A stretch of DNA of 64,000 nucleotides from Streptomyces sp. NBC_01669. Its GTDB lineage: Bacteria > Actinomycetota > Actinomycetes > Streptomycetales > Streptomycetaceae. The notes under the pieces were generated by a model, which saw only the letters and a program-made list of their open reading frames with translations, was not told where the DNA came from and searched no databases. Of this stretch, positions 27,371 to 34,959 are shown piece by piece (position 1 is the first letter of the stretch; each line of letters begins with the position of its first letter). Location: contig NZ_JAPEQG010000001.1 in assembly GCF_026339735.1 (NCBI RefSeq), positions 3,348,001 to 3,412,000 of the forward strand, written 5' to 3'. The position numbers and the translations under genes were made by a program.

Positions 27371-27643
27371 GCCACGACGTTACCCGCTGTCAGTGCGGGA
27401 AGTCCCGCCTCCGGGACGGTTCGCGCGTGATCCGTTCCATGGCATGCACCATTTGAACGACTAATACCCCATGCCTGTGGATAACTTTCTGCACGCTCCG
27501 ACGCCGGCCTGCATTCTGGCAACGGATCTCGCGAAGCTCCGGTTCGCGGTCGACGCACGCAGATCACTCCGGACCGCACAGAGACCACACAGAGATCGCC
27601 CAGAAGAGACAGCAGCAGGACGAACACGGGCCAGGGGGAAGCC

Positions 27644-28789
27644 ATGCATCCGATGTTGAAACCCGCACTGCGCCGAGCGTGGCGTGGCAGGAACACCGTG
27701 CAATTCGGGGTGACGCCCGCTCACGCGGTGAAGGTGGGGCCGATGGATATCGCCACGGGCAGTTTCCTGGAACTGCTCGACGGAACACGCGGCCTGCCAC
27801 TGCTGCGCGAGGAAGCCAGGGCACTGGACTTGTCCGACCATCAAGTGGACGTGCTGGTGGCGCGATTGGTGGAAGCGGGACTGGTCGACGATGTCCGGGC
27901 GGGCGGGCCGGAAGCCGACGCGTTGCGTAACCGGGCCGACGTACTGGAGCGACACCGCCCCGACCTCGCGTCGCTCTCGGTCGTGCACCCCGAACCGGGG
28001 GGCGGGCTGAGACGGTTGGCGGCCCGCCGCGCGATGCGCGTCCAGGTGCGGGGCTCCGGCCGGGTCGGCGCGGCAATCGCGTCGGTGCTGTCCGGGTCCG
28101 GTGTGGGCCTGGTCGAGGTCCTGGACGGAGGGGTCACCGAGCCGTCGGACGTCGCACCCGGCGGGCTTCCGGCCACTGCGGTCGGTGAGCGCAGGGACAC
28201 CGCCGCCCGGCAGTTGGTGCGACGATCCGCTGTCGGTCCCGCCCCCCGGACGACGGGGACGGACCGCTCCCCGTCGCATGGTGGTCCCGGGCTGTCCCTG
28301 GTCGTGGTCGCTCCGCGGGACGGTCTCGCGGTGTATGCCCCCGACCCTCGTGCAGCCGAACCATGGATCGCTTCGGGCACTCCTCATCTCTATGCCGGGG
28401 TGATCGAGGCCACGGGCGTGGTCGGTCCGCTGGTACTGCCCGGCGGTACGGCCTGCGCGGGATGCCTGGACCTGCACCGCACGGATCGGGATCCGCAGTG
28501 GCCGCGGATGCTGGCCCAGTGGCGGTCCGGGCGGCGCGGCGCCGTGCAGGCATGCGACCTGGGACTGGCGACAGCGGTGGCCGGTCTCGCGGCGGCCCAG
28601 GCGCTGGCGTTTCTCGACGGCGAACTGCCCGCCGGCACGGGAGCCAGATGCGAGGCCGCCCTGCCGCTGTTGGACTGGCGGTCGGAGCGGATCGGGCCCC
28701 ACCTCGACTGTTCCTGCGGGGCGGGTGGGCACACTGGGAGGGAGCGCACCTCCGGGCTCTGCGCGGCGCAGGACACAATGGCCGGGTAA
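27644..28789 (+). CDS. ThiF/TOMM-cyclodehydratase-like protein (orphan)
   Basis: A 381-aa protein resembling the N-terminal leader-binding and ThiF-like part of azoline cyclodehydratases (Ocin-ThiF family). An N-terminal winged-helix-like region (HAVKVGPMDIATGSFLELLDGT) is followed by a Rossmann-like core (VQVRGSGRVGAAIASVLSGSGV). A zinc-binding pair of motifs comes last: TACAGCLDLHR near residue 270 and a C-terminal CSCG. GGGGGAAGCC precedes ATG 27644. No precursor peptide or YcaO gene lies nearby; instead the ABC1 kinase gene follows 41 bp downstream on the same strand. An E1-like activating role is possible but unproven. Confidence 0.72.
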   Translation: MHPMLKPALRRAWRGRNTVQFGVTPAHAVKVGPMDIATGSFLELLDGTRGLPLLREEARALDLSDHQVDVLVARLVEAGLVDDVRAGGPEADALRNRADVLERHRPDLASLSVVHPEPGGGLRRLAARRAMRVQVRGSGRVGAAIASVLSGSGVGLVEVLDGGVTEPSDVAPGGLPATAVGERRDTAARQLVRRSAVGPAPRTTGTDRSPSHGGPGLSLVVVAPRDGLAVYAPDPRAAEPWIASGTPHLYAGVIEATGVVGPLVLPGGTACAGCLDLHRTDRDPQWPRMLAQWRSGRRGAVQACDLGLATAVAGLAAAQALAFLDGELPAGTGARCEAALPLLDWRSERIGPHLDCSCGAGGHTGRERTSGLCAAQDTMAG

Positions 28790-28830
28790 CCGCCGCACGC
28801 GGCACGGCAGTCTGGGATTTGGAGGGGCGT

Positions 28831-30291
28831 ATGTCTGATCTTCCCCGGAAAGCGGTCACCCGAACAGCCAAGTTGGCCGCACTGCCACTCGGCTTCGCCG
28901 GCCGTGCCACGTGGGGGCTCGGCAAGCGGATCGGCGGCAAGTCCGCGGAGATAGTGGCCCGTGAGCTCCAGCAGCGCACGGCGGACCAGCTGTTCCGCAC
29001 GCTGGGCGAGCTGAAGGGGGGTGCCATGAAGCTCGGTCAGGCCCTGTCCGTCTTCGAGTCGGCGCTGCCCGAGGAGGTCGCCGGGCCGTATCGGGCGGCG
29101 CTCACCAAACTGCAGGAAGCCGCTCCCCCCATGCCGACCCGCACCGTCCACGCGGTGCTCACGGAGCGGCTCGGTGAGGACTGGCGGGAGCTGTTCCTCG
29201 AATTCGACGACAAGCCGTCGGCCGCCGCCTCGATCGGGCAGGTGCACCGGGCGGTCTGGCACGACGGGCGGGCCGTCGCCGTGAAGGTGCAGTATCCGGG
29301 CGCCGGGGAGGCCCTGCTCTCGGATCTGACCCAACTCAGCCGCTTCGCCCGGTTGCTCGGCCCGCTGATCCCTGGCATGGATATCAAGCCGCTCATCGCG
29401 GAGCTGCGCGACCGGGTGTCGGAGGAGCTGGACTACGAACTGGAGGCGCAGTCGCAGCGGGAACACGCCGAGGAGTTCGCGGACGACCCCGATGTGGTGG
29501 TTCCCGGTGTGGTGCACCAGTCCGACCAGGTGCTGGTGACGGAGTGGATCGACGGCGTCCCGCTGTCCGAGGTGATCGCGGAGGGCACCCAGGAACAACG
29601 GGACCGGGCGGGTCAGCTGCTGGCGCGATTCCTCTTCTCGGGTCCGGTGCGCACGAATCTGCTGCACGCCGACCCGCATCCGGGCAACTTCCGGCTCCTG
29701 CCCGGGGGCGGGGAAGCGGACGGAAAGGCGGAAGGCTGTGGGAGCGGGCCGTGGCGGCTCGGGGTGCTGGACTTCGGCACGGTGGACCGGCTGCCGGGCG
29801 GCCTGCCTCAGCCCATCGGGGACTCGTTGCGGCTGACGCTGGAGGGTGACGCGGAGGCAGTGTACGAACTGCTGCGCGAGGAGGGCTTCGTCAAGGACTC
29901 CATCGACCTCGACCCGGATGAGGTACTCGACTACCTCCTGCCCATCATCGAGCCGGCGCAGGTGGAGGAGTTCACCTTCACCCGGAGCTGGATGCGCAAT
30001 CAGGCAGCCCGGATAGCGGATCCCCGCTCCCCCGCCCATCAGCTGGGTAAGCAGCTGAATCTGCCGCCCGCCTATCTGCTGATACACCGGGTGACGCTGA
30101 GCACGATCGGGGTGCTGTGCCAGCTGGGTGCGACGGTGCGGCTGCGGGACGAACTGGAGTCCTGGGTCCCGGGGTTCCTGCCCGTCGAGGACCTGCCCGA
30201 GCAGCAGGGCCGGGATCTGGAGTTCCCGGATCAGGACTTGGCCGGTCAGGAGCTGACCGACGACGAGTTGCTCGACGACCGGCCGGCCTAG
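28831..30291 (+). CDS. ABC1/UbiB (AarF) family atypical kinase
   Basis: A 486-aa protein kinase-like protein. It has the family KxGQ motif (MKLGQALSVFESALP, near residue 72), the Ala-rich AAASIGQVHRA that replaces the P-loop, the VAVKVQYPG lysine, catalytic HADPHPGNF and metal-binding LDFGTVDRL; all key residues are present. The C-terminus is acidic (EFPDQDLAGQELTDDELLDD). Start ATG 28831 follows GGAGGGG. Syntenic with mycobacterial Rv3197, located between the ThiF-like gene and wblC. UbiB-family members support quinone or lipid metabolism; this one's substrate is not known. Confidence 0.9.
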   Translation: MSDLPRKAVTRTAKLAALPLGFAGRATWGLGKRIGGKSAEIVARELQQRTADQLFRTLGELKGGAMKLGQALSVFESALPEEVAGPYRAALTKLQEAAPPMPTRTVHAVLTERLGEDWRELFLEFDDKPSAAASIGQVHRAVWHDGRAVAVKVQYPGAGEALLSDLTQLSRFARLLGPLIPGMDIKPLIAELRDRVSEELDYELEAQSQREHAEEFADDPDVVVPGVVHQSDQVLVTEWIDGVPLSEVIAEGTQEQRDRAGQLLARFLFSGPVRTNLLHADPHPGNFRLLPGGGEADGKAEGCGSGPWRLGVLDFGTVDRLPGGLPQPIGDSLRLTLEGDAEAVYELLREEGFVKDSIDLDPDEVLDYLLPIIEPAQVEEFTFTRSWMRNQAARIADPRSPAHQLGKQLNLPPAYLLIHRVTLSTIGVLCQLGATVRLRDELESWVPGFLPVEDLPEQQGRDLEFPDQDLAGQELTDDELLDDRPA

Positions 30292-30372
30292 GGTCCGGCG
30301 CGGTGTCCAGGACCGCCCCCGCCGACCCCGACCCCGGGGCGCCGGCACGGGCCTCGGCACCGAGGGGGCGGG

Positions 30373-30576
30373 TCACCACCAGGCCGAGTCGAGGCGGCCC
30401 TCGATCGCCCTGATGTGAGTGCGGGCGCAGTCGTCGCAGAAGTACTGGCGCCTGCCGTTCTCCACGGAGCAGATCCAGGTCGGCGGAGCGTACGCGCTGT
30501 CGGCGGTGGTGCCGCACAGGGCGCACACCACGATCTCGGCACCCGGCTGCGCGGGGTGATGAGTCTCCTCGTCCAC
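30373..30576 (-). CDS. Small zinc-ribbon-like protein
   Basis: A 67-aa protein with two CxxC pairs (VVCALCGTTAD and YFCDDCARTHIR) spaced like a treble-clef or zinc ribbon, ending RAIEGRLDSAWW. GTG 30576 has GGAG 13 bp upstream, so the start is not firm. Convergent with the ABC1 kinase gene. No function recognised; the cysteines suggest a structural zinc or redox site. Confidence 0.6.
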   Translation of the reverse strand: MDEETHHPAQPGAEIVVCALCGTTADSAYAPPTWICSVENGRRQYFCDDCARTHIRAIEGRLDSAWW

Positions 30577-30628
30577 CCCGTGACGATAACTCCGTCCCCG
30601 CTGCGCGGCACGGCACCACACAGCACGA

Positions 30629-30662
30629 CCGCGGGGCCGGTCCGTTCGGACCGGCCCCGCGG
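30629..30662. terminator. Perfect palindrome, probable terminator
   Basis: A 16-bp perfect inverted repeat (CCGCGGGGCCGGTCCG / CGGACCGGCCCCGCGG) with essentially no loop. It lies downstream of the minus-strand gene at 30799-31062 and its repeat element, upstream of the small zinc-ribbon gene. Confidence 0.65.
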
Positions 30663-30727
30663 AAGGGGTACTGACTGCTGCCGGGCGGAGCGGCGCCCGG
30701 CAGCGGGTGCTGCGGTTTCCGGCCTGG

Positions 30728-30802
30728 CTAGTGCCGTGACCGGCCGGCCAACGCGGCGAGCGGGCGGTGCGACGGCGCAAAGCTTGCCGGGAGGGGCACT
30801 AG
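30728..30802. repeat. CTAG-bounded dispersed repeat, copy 2 (complete, 75 bp)
   Basis: Starts CTAGTGCCGTGACCGG and ends CCGGGAGGGGCACTAG, giving imperfect terminal inverted repeats (8 bp exact, CTAGTGCC/GGCACTAG, then a matching CCGG). The right end matches copies at 20128-20160 and 52902-52934. The right CTAG supplies the TAG stop of the minus-strand gene ending at 30799. Looks like a miniature non-coding mobile element. Confidence 0.82.
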
Positions 30803-31062
30803 TGCATGACCGCCATGGCCAGCGCACGGCGGGCGCGCATCGAAGCGCGCTCTGCCCGGCGCTGCATCCGCCGAGCGGTGACCAGGCGCACAGCCCGGCG
30901 CTCCGCGTCGGCTTCCCTCAGGCGGTCGTGCATATGCGCACGCGCCAGGGCTTCTGGGATGAGTTGCATTTCGCGGGTCCTGTTCTGACGCGAGTCGTTC
31001 GCGCCGATGATCGTGACGTTCGGTGTCGCGGAGCCGATGGGCTCATTCGTGGGGACGGTCAT
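30799..31062 (-). CDS. Small basic protein downstream of wblC, unknown function
   Basis: An 87-aa protein starting MTVPTNEPIGSATPNVTIIG, ending in an Arg-rich helical region (RLREADAERRAVRLVTARRM). ATG 31062 has AGG about 6 bp upstream; an upstream ATG at 31122 is possible. It follows wblC by about 90 bp on the same strand and may be cotranscribed. The stop TAG is formed by the end of a dispersed repeat, so the native C-terminus could have been longer. No recognised domain. Confidence 0.6.
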   Translation of the reverse strand: MTVPTNEPIGSATPNVTIIGANDSRQNRTREMQLIPEALARAHMHDRLREADAERRAVRLVTARRMQRRAERASMRARRALAMAVMH

Positions 31063-31154
31063 TGGTGCCTGATTTCGAGGGTCGTGGGTCCGGGGACGGT
31101 CGATGGTTCCGATGCGCTTCATGGGTTTGGGGGCCGTGGCTCCCAGGCCGGCGG

Positions 31155-31523
31155 TCACGCCGCGACCGGGTTCTTGCGCGGACGGCCACGCGGCCGCTTG
31201 CGAGCGACGACGACGCCCTGGATGAAGAGCTCGCCACCCCAGACGCCCCACGGCTCGCGGCGCTCCTTGGCGCCGGCGAGGCAGGCTTCGACGAGCGGGC
31301 AGGTGCGGCAGAGCGACTTGGCGTACTCGACATCGGCCGGCGACTCGGCGAAGAAGACCTCCGGGTCGTAGGAACGGCAGGGGACGGGCACGCCGAGGTT
31401 CTCGATGGCGTCGTCGAGCGCGGTGAGCGCAGTGAGGGGGATCAAGGTGGAGTCCTCCGTGAGGCCGGGCGGGGGGATCGTTTCGGAAGGCGGTACGGAC
31501 GGGGCGTGCGCTTCGAGTTGCAC
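31155..31523 (-). CDS. wblC: WhiB-family regulator WblC (WhiB7 orthologue)
   Basis: A 122-aa [4Fe-4S] protein that with sigma-A activates ribosome-targeting antibiotic resistance genes. It has four cluster cysteines (VPCRSYDP, then AKSLCRTCPLVEAC), the GVWGGE turn that contacts sigma, and the C-terminal AT-hook RGRPRK that defines WhiB7/WblC. GTG 31523 lies 9 bp after GAGGAC. Upstream are an intrinsic terminator (31628-31672), a 108-codon upstream ORF (31696-32022) and an AT-rich promoter. This is the known pattern of attenuation-controlled, autoactivated whiB7 genes. Position between the ABC1 kinase and uvrD2 matches mycobacteria. Confidence 0.95.
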   Translation of the reverse strand: MQLEAHAPSVPPSETIPPPGLTEDSTLIPLTALTALDDAIENLGVPVPCRSYDPEVFFAESPADVEYAKSLCRTCPLVEACLAGAKERREPWGVWGGELFIQGVVVARKRPRGRPRKNPVAA

Positions 31524-31627
31524 GGTGGTGGTGTCCTCGTCTGGTTGTTCCGGCCGGTCGGCCGGGTGGCTGCTGGTACCGGGTACTGCTTGTCCCGAGG
31601 CGCCTTCTCGCTGTGTCGTCCGTTGGG

Positions 31628-31672
31628 ACAAAACAAAAGGGCCGCGGATCCCGAGTGGGGTTCCGCGGCCCT
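31628..31672 (-). terminator. wblC leader attenuator (intrinsic terminator)
   Basis: On the minus strand an 11-bp stem (AGGGCCGCGGA / TCCGCGGCCCT, 31672-31638 side) with an inner CCC/GGG extension, followed by the run TTTTGTTTTG. A U-rich tract is rare in this GC-rich sequence. It lies 24 bp after the upstream ORF's stop and about 105 bp before wblC, the right place for ribosome-controlled attenuation. Confidence 0.85.
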
Positions 31673-31695
31673 GAAGGCGCCGGCCTGATGGTGGA

Positions 31696-32022
31696 TCAGG
31701 CTGGATCACTCCAGGGTTCAGGCCCACGGAAGGCCCACATCGTGTGGTGGTGCGTCATCTGCTGCTCGGCTCCGGCACCGACTGCCGCAAAGGCATAGGC
31801 CGCCTTGGCCTGTCCCTTCGCTACTGCTGCCGTCGATGCCTGGGTCGGTCGCTCATTGCGCTCCCGCACGGGGAGGCTCGCCAGGGACAGCGGGCTGGCG
31901 GCGGAAATGCCGGACAGACCGGTGCCACGAAGCGAAGATTCCGAAGAGCAGGCGAGGCCGAGCGAGCAGGCGGAGACGACCGACAGATCGGTCATTTTGT
32001 TGGTCTCGATGATGCTGATCAC
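31696..32022 (-). CDS. wblC upstream ORF (leader peptide)
   Basis: A 108-codon ORF starting GTG 32022 (MISIIETNKMTDLSVVS), with a full AGGAGG ribosome-binding site 8 bp upstream. It ends 24 bp before the leader terminator. Ser/Ala-rich composition and no recognised domain suggest its translation, not its product, matters: stalled ribosomes would alter leader folding and permit wblC transcription under ribosome-inhibiting antibiotics. Short ATG starts inside (MTDLSVV) are alternatives. Regulation is inferred from what is known of actinobacterial whiB7/wblC leaders. Confidence 0.72.
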   Translation of the reverse strand: MISIIETNKMTDLSVVSACSLGLACSSESSLRGTGLSGISAASPLSLASLPVRERNERPTQASTAAVAKGQAKAAYAFAAVGAGAEQQMTHHHTMWAFRGPEPWSDPA

Positions 32023-32133
32023 GACAATCGCCTCCTCTCGGCGTCTCGGTGGACCGGCGGGCCGGTCCTGCGTATTCGGATAAGTACAGCACAGGATCAG
32101 GGCTTCAGAGAAGTCGCTGTTCCCGTGGTTAAG

Positions 32134-32187
32134 AACCTATGGTGATGACTGGGGCGGGCGCAAACTATTTTTTCGACGAGTTTTTCT
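32134..32187 (-). promoter_or_regulatory. Candidate wblC promoter with AT-rich activator site
   Basis: On the minus strand: an A/T-rich run (32187-32162, includes GAAAAACTCG and AAAAAATAG), then TTGCGC (-35, 32163-32158), an 18-bp spacer and TAGGTT (-10, 32139-32134). An AT-rich block abutting the -35 is the feature bound by the WhiB7/WblC AT-hook, so autoactivation is plausible. It begins at the uvrD2 stop codon. A GGACCGG/CCGGTCC hairpin at 32051-32068 lies in the resulting leader. Confidence 0.5.
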
Positions 32188-34376
32188 CACACCTCCCCGT
32201 CGTCTCCCCCGAGCCCCTCGACCGGGTCCTCACCTGCACAAATGGCCAGCACGGCTGCTCCGAACCGGTCCATCTTCCGGACACCGACCCCGGAGATTCC
32301 CGCCAGTTCGCCCGCGCTGCCCGGCACCGCCTCCGCGATCGCCATGAGCGTCTTGTCGGTGAACACGCAGTAGGCGGGCTGGCCGATCTCCTTCGCGCGG
32401 TCCGCCCGCCAGTCGCGCAGCCGCTCGTACAGCGCTTCGTCCATGTCGGAGGGGCATTCCTCACAGCGCATCAGCTTCATCTCGCCGGCGTCGGTGAGTG
32501 TCTTGCCGCAGACCCGGCACAGCGCGGGGCCACGACGCCTGCGCTTGGTCACCGCGGGACGCTCGACGCCTCCGCCGCCGCCGACCGTGCCACGCCCGCC
32601 GAGCCCCGTCGAGCCGGGACGCGGTCCGTTCAGGAAGCGGCTCGGGCGCCGCCCGCCGCGGCTGCCCGGCGACCGGGACAGCGACCACGACAGCGAGAGA
32701 TGGAAGCGCGCCCGGGTGACACCGACGTAGAGCAGGCGGCGCTCCTCCTCGATCTGCTCGTCCGTCCTGGCGTACGTGATCGGCATCATGCCCTCGGTCA
32801 GCCCGACCAGGAACACGGCGTCCCACTCCAGGCCCTTCGCCGAGTGCAGCGAGGCCAGCGTGACTCCCTGGACCGCCGGGGCGTGCTGGGCGGCAGCCCG
32901 CTCGTCCAGCTCCGCCACCAGATCGGAGAGCGTCGCCCCCGGCTTGGCCTGTTCGAAGTCCTCGGCCAGCCGGACCAGCGCGGCGAGGGACTCCCAGCGG
33001 TCGCGCATCGCGCCGGAGCCCGCGGGCGGATCCGTGGTCCACCCCTTGGTGGAGAGCACGGCCCGCACCTGGGAGGGCAGCCCCTCCGCGTCGTCGAGCA
33101 AGGAGTCGTTCCCCCCGGCGCGCGCCGCGCCGCGCAGGGCGACGCCCGCTTCCCGTACCTCCGCGCGCTCGAAGAAGCGCTCCGCGCCGCGCAGCTGGTA
33201 GGGCACGCCCGCGTCGGAGAGGGCCTGCTCGTAGACCTCGGACTGGGAGTTGACCCGGTAGAGCACGGCGATCTCCCCGGCCGGGACGCCGGCGGCGATC
33301 AGATCGCGGATCCGGCGGGCGGTGCCCTCCGCCTCCGCGGGCTCGTCCCCGTACTCCGTGTAGGCCGGCTCGGGACCCTTCTCCCGCTGCGAGACGAGTT
33401 CGAGCCGGTGCTCGGCGGCGCGGCCACGGGCCTGGCCGAGCAGGCCGTTGGCCAGGTGGACCACCTGGGGCGTGGAGCGGTAGTCCCTGACCAGCTTGAC
33501 CACGGTCGCGTTCGGGTGGCGAGTGCGGAAGTTCAGCAGGTGCTCGGGGGTGGCCCCGGTGAAGGAGTAGATCGTCTGGCTGGCGTCCCCGACGACGCAC
33601 AGGTTGTCCCGGTCGCCCAGCCAGAGGTCGAGCAGACGCTGCTGGAGCGGGCTGACGTCCTGGTACTCGTCGACCACGAAGTGCTGGTACTGGCGGCGGA
33701 CATGGTCGGCGATGTCGTGACGGTCCTGGAGGATGGCGACGGTGAGAAGCAGCACGTCCTCGAAGTCGATCACCGAGCGGTCGCGCTTCAGCTGCTCGTA
33801 CATCGCGTAGATCTGGGAGATCTCGGCGGTGTCGCGCGGGGCGTCGCGCTGGGTCTTGGCGACCACGGCCGGATAGTCGGCGGGCACGGTCTGGGTGACC
33901 TTCGCCCACTCGATCTCGCTGGTGACGTCCCGCAGCTCGTTGCGGTCGAGCCGGATGCGGCAGCGGGCGGCGGCCTCGGCGACCAGTTGGACCTTGCGCT
34001 CCACCAGCCTCGGCAGCTCGCCACCGACTGCTTTCGGCCAGAAGTACTGGAGCTGGCGCAGGGCGGCGGAGTGGAAGGTCCGCGCCTGCACCCCGGCTGC
34101 GCCGAGCTGGCGGAGCCGGCCCCGCATCTCGCCCGCGGCCCGGTTGGTGAATGTGACGGCCAGCACACTGGTCGGCTGGAGTATTCCGGCGCGCACCCCG
34201 TACGCGATGCGGTGCGTGATCGCTCGCGTCTTGCCCGTACCGGCTCCGGCCAGCACGCACACCGGGCCGTGCAGGGCCAGGGCGACCTCGCGCTGCTCGG
34301 GGTCCAGCCCGTCGAGCACGGCGTCCGCCGACTCGGGGACCTGCGGGAAAAGAGAGGAATGCGTTGCTGCTGTCAC
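32187..34376 (-). CDS. uvrD2: ATP-dependent DNA helicase UvrD2
   Basis: A 729-aa superfamily 1A (UvrD/PcrA-like) 3'-5' helicase. Motif I is VLAGAGTGKTRA (about 40-50), with FVVDEYQDVSPLQQ (II), VVGDASQTIYSF (III) and GLEWDAVFLVGL and VGVTRARFHL later. After a Gly-rich linker comes a zinc-binding four-Cys segment (LCRVCGKTL ... MRCEECPSDM), then an HRDC domain (C-terminal, AYCVFTDKTLMAIAE). This helicase-Cys4-HRDC layout is the mark of actinobacterial UvrD2. GTG 34376 (VTAATHSSLFPQ) is the conserved start. Divergent from the mycoredoxin gene. Confidence 0.94.
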   Translation of the reverse strand: MTAATHSSLFPQVPESADAVLDGLDPEQREVALALHGPVCVLAGAGTGKTRAITHRIAYGVRAGILQPTSVLAVTFTNRAAGEMRGRLRQLGAAGVQARTFHSAALRQLQYFWPKAVGGELPRLVERKVQLVAEAAARCRIRLDRNELRDVTSEIEWAKVTQTVPADYPAVVAKTQRDAPRDTAEISQIYAMYEQLKRDRSVIDFEDVLLLTVAILQDRHDIADHVRRQYQHFVVDEYQDVSPLQQRLLDLWLGDRDNLCVVGDASQTIYSFTGATPEHLLNFRTRHPNATVVKLVRDYRSTPQVVHLANGLLGQARGRAAEHRLELVSQREKGPEPAYTEYGDEPAEAEGTARRIRDLIAAGVPAGEIAVLYRVNSQSEVYEQALSDAGVPYQLRGAERFFERAEVREAGVALRGAARAGGNDSLLDDAEGLPSQVRAVLSTKGWTTDPPAGSGAMRDRWESLAALVRLAEDFEQAKPGATLSDLVAELDERAAAQHAPAVQGVTLASLHSAKGLEWDAVFLVGLTEGMMPITYARTDEQIEEERRLLYVGVTRARFHLSLSWSLSRSPGSRGGRRPSRFLNGPRPGSTGLGGRGTVGGGGGVERPAVTKRRRRGPALCRVCGKTLTDAGEMKLMRCEECPSDMDEALYERLRDWRADRAKEIGQPAYCVFTDKTLMAIAEAVPGSAGELAGISGVGVRKMDRFGAAVLAICAGEDPVEGLGGDDGEV

Positions 34377-34568
34377 CCCGCCATGCTGCCAGGTCGGGAG
34401 AGGCGGACGCGGAAGTTGTCCACAGGGGAGCGGCATCCGTCGTACTAATGCGGGGCCGACGGCGGGAATGGTGACCAGGTCACGTACGTTCCACTCCCTG
34501 CGGGGATGCACATGGGCGGCTTTTCCGCAGTCGTGAGTGAGACGAACAAGACAGAGGAGCGCGAAAAC

Positions 34569-34811
34569 ATGCCGGGCACTGTGACGATGTACAGCACCAC
34601 GTGGTGCGGCTACTGCCGTCGGCTCAAGGGCCAGATGGACCGCGAGGGCATCACGTACAACGAGATCAACATCGAGCAGGACCCGGCGTCCGCAGCCTTC
34701 GTCGAGAAGGCCAACGGGGGCAACCAGACCGTCCCGACCGTGCTCTTCGCGGACGGTTCGACACTGACCAACCCCTCGCTGGCCCAGGTCAAGCAGAAGA
34801 TCGGCGTCTGA
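34569..34811 (+). CDS. Mycoredoxin (glutaredoxin-fold, CxxC)
   Basis: An 80-aa thioredoxin-fold protein. Active site TTWCGYCRRL (Cys13/Cys16) and the cis-Pro loop NQTVPTVLFADG match mycoredoxin-1, which reduces mycothiol mixed disulfides. ATG 34569 follows GAGGAG by about 10 bp. Same position, next to uvrD2, as mycobacterial Rv3198A. Followed by a strong terminator hairpin at 34871. Confidence 0.9.
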   Translation: MPGTVTMYSTTWCGYCRRLKGQMDREGITYNEINIEQDPASAAFVEKANGGNQTVPTVLFADGSTLTNPSLAQVKQKIGV

Positions 34812-34870
34812 GCGAGCGAGCCCCGCGCCTCGCGGCAGCGGAACGCCCGCACCGACGCGCCTGCAGACAT

Positions 34871-34906
34871 GCCCGCCGCCTTCCGGTCCGCCGGAGGGCG
34901 GCGGGC
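34871..34906 (+). terminator. Terminator after mycoredoxin
   Basis: GCCCGCCGCC (34871-34880) pairs with GGCGGCGGGC (34897-34906), with an inner CCGG/CCGG extension, followed by GTTT. It lies between the convergent mycoredoxin and FolD genes. Confidence 0.75.
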
Positions 34907-34959
34907 GTTTCCGTGCCCGCAAGCCGGCGGGCGCTTCCGCCGGGCAACGGGGCGTCAGC

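Noticed and set aside
27644..30291. RiPP biosynthetic cluster around the ThiF-like protein
   Set aside because: No precursor peptide ORF, YcaO, dehydrogenase or dedicated exporter within 5 kb; the neighbours are core genes.
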